A stretch of DNA of 6,165 nucleotides, taken from positions 1 through 6,165 of the forward strand of contig WJJR01000519.1 in NCBI GenBank assembly GCA_014729565.1. The letters run 5' to 3'. The notes under the pieces are model-generated. The model was not told the origin of the DNA and did no database searches. It saw nothing but the letters and a program-made list of their open reading frames with translations. Position 1 is the first letter of the stretch. Every line of letters begins with the position of its first letter. Positions 4,535 through 6,165 of the stretch are shown one piece after another. Source of the stretch: Candidatus Zixiibacteriota bacterium. Lineage in GTDB: Bacteria; Zixibacteria; MSB-5A5; WJJR01. A program made the position numbers and the translations under genes.

Positions 4535-5317
4535 TCATTGACCGGGCGTTTCCTGACGCGCAGCCGCCTCCTCCAGAACCGCCAACTGCTCGGGCGAATT
4601 CACCCCCGCAATTTCAATCGGATCATCGGCTTTCCACGCCGCTACTGGCAGCCCCCGTGCCCGGAAGATCTCGGCGACGTCGGTGAGATAGTACTCCCCC
4701 TGGGCATTATCGTCGGACACTTCGTTCAAGGCTGAAAGCAATTCAGGCGTTGAAAAGCAGATCAGCCCGGAATTTATCTCTTTGATAGACCTGATCTTAT
4801 CGTCAGCATCGCGGTCTTCGACGATGCGCTCGACCATACCGTCGGCTTGCCGGACGATGCGTCCATACCCGGACGGATCAGGCAGATCGGCGCTGAGGAT
4901 TGTTGCCGCGGCAATTTTATCTCTATGCAGACCAACCACTTGGTTGACAGTTTCGGTTTGGATCAGAGGCACATCACCGAGAAAGACAATCACCTCACCG
5001 GTGTGGCTTTCGAGTTGAGATCGCGCCTGCATCACTGCATGCGCCGTCCCGAGCAACTTGCGCTGCCAGACGAACTCGACTTCCACGCCTGCCAGAGCCT
5101 GCTGAACCAGCTCCCCTTTGTGTCCAATCACGACGATTATCCGGCTGATGCCGGCCGCCTGAATCGCCTCGACCACCCAGTTTACCAGTGGTTTCCCCCG
5201 CAACTCAGCGAGCACCTTCGGCATTTCGCCGCCCATGCGCTTGCCGAGCCCCGCGGCCAGGACGACCGCGATGGTATCGCGGAGATCGACTATTCGCAAC
5301 TGAGAGCTATTCGGCAT
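4535..5317 (-). CDS. GlmU-type nucleotidyltransferase (UDP-GlcNAc pyrophosphorylase domain only)
   Basis: This 260-residue Rossmann-like enzyme is of the class that joins a sugar 1-phosphate to a nucleoside triphosphate with release of pyrophosphate. It closely resembles the N-terminal uridyltransferase domain of GlmU: LAAGLGKRM (20-28) and PKVL (33-36) bind the nucleotide, then Q85, GTAHA (90-94), the metal-binding Asp in GDVPL (D115), YGRIV (151-155), E167, N182 in EINSG, GEYYLTD (207-213) and N240 in GVN. All positions expected to bind UTP, GlcNAc-1-P and Mg are present. E. coli GlmU has about 456 residues; the left-handed beta-helix acetyltransferase half is missing, and the frame ends cleanly with TGA and a gap, so this is not a frameshifted remnant. 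It most likely makes UDP-GlcNAc or a related UDP-sugar for envelope polymers; the exact sugar cannot be told. The ATG has no clear Shine-Dalgarno. The gene lies 32 bases after panD. Confidence 0.85.
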   Translation of the reverse strand: MPNSSQLRIVDLRDTIAVVLAAGLGKRMGGEMPKVLAELRGKPLVNWVVEAIQAAGISRIIVVIGHKGELVQQALAGVEVEFVWQRKLLGTAHAVMQARSQLESHTGEVIVFLGDVPLIQTETVNQVVGLHRDKIAAATILSADLPDPSGYGRIVRQADGMVERIVEDRDADDKIRSIKEINSGLICFSTPELLSALNEVSDDNAQGEYYLTDVAEIFRARGLPVAAWKADDPIEIAGVNSPEQLAVLEEAAARQETPGQ

Positions 5318-5349
5318 TGGATTCAGGTCAGAAAACCCAGAGGTACCGC

Positions 5350-5694
5350 TTACGAACGTGGCCGGTTGGACTCGTCGACCTGGACGATCACCGGCTGATA
5401 CGATCCGGCCTCTTCGAGATTGAGGAAGCCGTAGGCGATAATGATAATGATGTCCCCGGTCTGCCCCATGCGTGCGGCCGGGCCATTGAGACAGACTTCA
5501 CCGGGCTCACCCTCGATCACATAGGTCTCCAACCGACTGCCATTGTTGACATTAACCACCTGGACCCGCTCATAGGGACGGATCCCGGAGGCCGCCAGCA
5601 GATCGGTGCTGATCGAGACCGACCCCTCATAATTGAGATTGGCGTCGGTTACGCGCACACGGTGGATTTTCGCTCGGCAGACTTGAATTAGCAT
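5350..5694 (-). CDS. panD: Aspartate 1-decarboxylase precursor
   Basis: PanD makes beta-alanine from L-aspartate with a pyruvoyl cofactor formed by self-cleavage of the proenzyme; beta-alanine then feeds pantothenate and coenzyme A. Seen in 114 residues (family about 115-130): K9 and H11 near the N-terminus, the cleavage site YEGS with Gly24-Ser25 (Ser25 becomes the pyruvoyl group), R54, T57 and Y58 of the substrate pocket, and the NGPAA turn at 70-74 followed by GDIIIIIAYGFL. Numbering through Y58 equals that of the E. coli enzyme. Gram-negative gamma-proteobacterial PanD needs the maturation factor PanZ; whether this one does cannot be told. No clear Shine-Dalgarno precedes the ATG. It lies 30 bases after panC, whose product uses its product. 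Confidence 0.95.
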   Translation of the reverse strand: MLIQVCRAKIHRVRVTDANLNYEGSVSISTDLLAASGIRPYERVQVVNVNNGSRLETYVIEGEPGEVCLNGPAARMGQTGDIIIIIAYGFLNLEEAGSYQPVIVQVDESNRPRS

Positions 5695-5724
5695 GAGTAG
5701 AGTGATACGTGAGTTTTGCTCAGA

Positions 5725-6165
5725 CTATGGTACGAGGATATTGTCGATGAATCGCCGGCCCTGGGCCTGTCCGGGAACGATGCAGATCGCGGCGATGATG
5801 ATCACCAGTGGTGAGGTGACCGGATTCTTCTCCTTCAACGTGTCACGATCACAGAAGCCGACATAATCCAGCGAAAACACCCGATCAGCTTCCACTATCC
5901 GCTTCACACCGGCCCGCAGCCTCCGCGGCGATATCTCTGAACGGGTAATCTCTTCCCGCGCCCACAGCAGCGCGCGGTGAAGCGATTGAGCAGCCCTCCG
6001 CGACGGCGCGTCAAGATAGACATTCCGTGACGAGACAGCAAGCCCGCAGCGCTCCCGTACGGTCGGAGCCATCACAATCCTGACAGGAATATTCAGGTCG
6101 CGCACCATCTGTCGGACAATCAGCAGTTGTTGGTAGTCCTTCTGTCCGAAGACAGCCAGGTCCGG
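5725..6165 (-). CDS. panC: Pantothenate synthetase (pantoate--beta-alanine ligase), C-terminal part
   Basis: PanC condenses pantoate with beta-alanine using ATP through a pantoyl-adenylate. The frame is open to the window edge, so only the last 146 residues are present (the full enzyme has about 280). Seen in the visible part: FGQKDYQQ (6-13) with the Lys, Asp and Gln that bind ATP and pantoate, SSRNVYL (45-51), which is the adenylate-binding signature, the DYV strand, and the ending RRFIDNILV, matching the family's R-L-I-D-N motif. Two details differ from the usual pattern as I remember it: the residue before GLA in the DGLAxSSRN motif is Cys rather than Asp, and about six extra residues (around VPGQAQ) lie just before the RxFIDN ending. 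Neither breaks a known catalytic residue. It is the first visible gene of the run that continues with panD; panB may lie upstream outside the window. Confidence 0.95.
   Translation of the reverse strand, partial: PDLAVFGQKDYQQLLIVRQMVRDLNIPVRIVMAPTVRERCGLAVSSRNVYLDAPSRRAAQSLHRALLWAREEITRSEISPRRLRAGVKRIVEADRVFSLDYVGFCDRDTLKEKNPVTSPLVIIIAAICIVPGQAQGRRFIDNILVP

Noticed and set aside
4847..5398. Plus-strand frame of 183 codons opposite the GlmU-like gene
   Set aside because: Antisense shadow of a gene with all nucleotidyltransferase motifs.

Overview
The window is a compact stretch of chromosomal housekeeping genes. All eight recognisable genes lie on the minus strand, so transcription runs from the right end (6165) to the left end (1). 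It suggests a Gram-negative, moderately GC-rich bacterium: there is a secreted, outer-membrane-like beta-strand protein, a LytR_C-domain membrane protein beside rsfS, and the left end is rich in palindromic repeats. Together these remind me of uncultured lineages of the FCB group (Zixibacteria-like). That placement is an impression of style and gene order, not a measured phylogeny.

In transcription order the genes are: the C-terminal half of panC (cut by the window edge), panD, a single-domain GlmU-type nucleotidyltransferase, a 232-base gap with a weak promoter candidate, a small secreted beta-rich protein, a LytR_C-domain membrane protein, rsfS, rho and holB (DNA polymerase III delta'). About 366 bases at the left end then hold no gene but several palindromes.

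panC and panD make pantothenate, the coenzyme A precursor: PanD makes beta-alanine from aspartate and PanC joins it to pantoate. The nucleotidyltransferase probably makes a UDP-sugar for the cell envelope. The secreted protein and the LytR_C protein belong to the envelope. RsfS (ribosome silencing), Rho (transcription termination) and delta' (clamp loading) serve the core information machinery. Most gaps are 26-32 bases or overlaps, so one or two operons are likely, with a plausible break in the gap at 4303-4534.

No new defence, mobile or biosynthetic system is visible. The points worth a second look are: (i) rsfS has no ATG or GTG start, but a near-perfect Shine-Dalgarno sequence sits at ideal distance from an ATA codon that would restore the family's usual length; (ii) rho probably starts at a TTG with an excellent Shine-Dalgarno, behind a strongly C-over-G leader that could be a Rho-loading autoregulatory site; (iii) positions 192-338 form a composite element of nested palindromes, an 11-bp stem and a duplicated hairpin module with mutually exclusive pairings; (iv) the GlmU-like enzyme lacks the acetyltransferase half.
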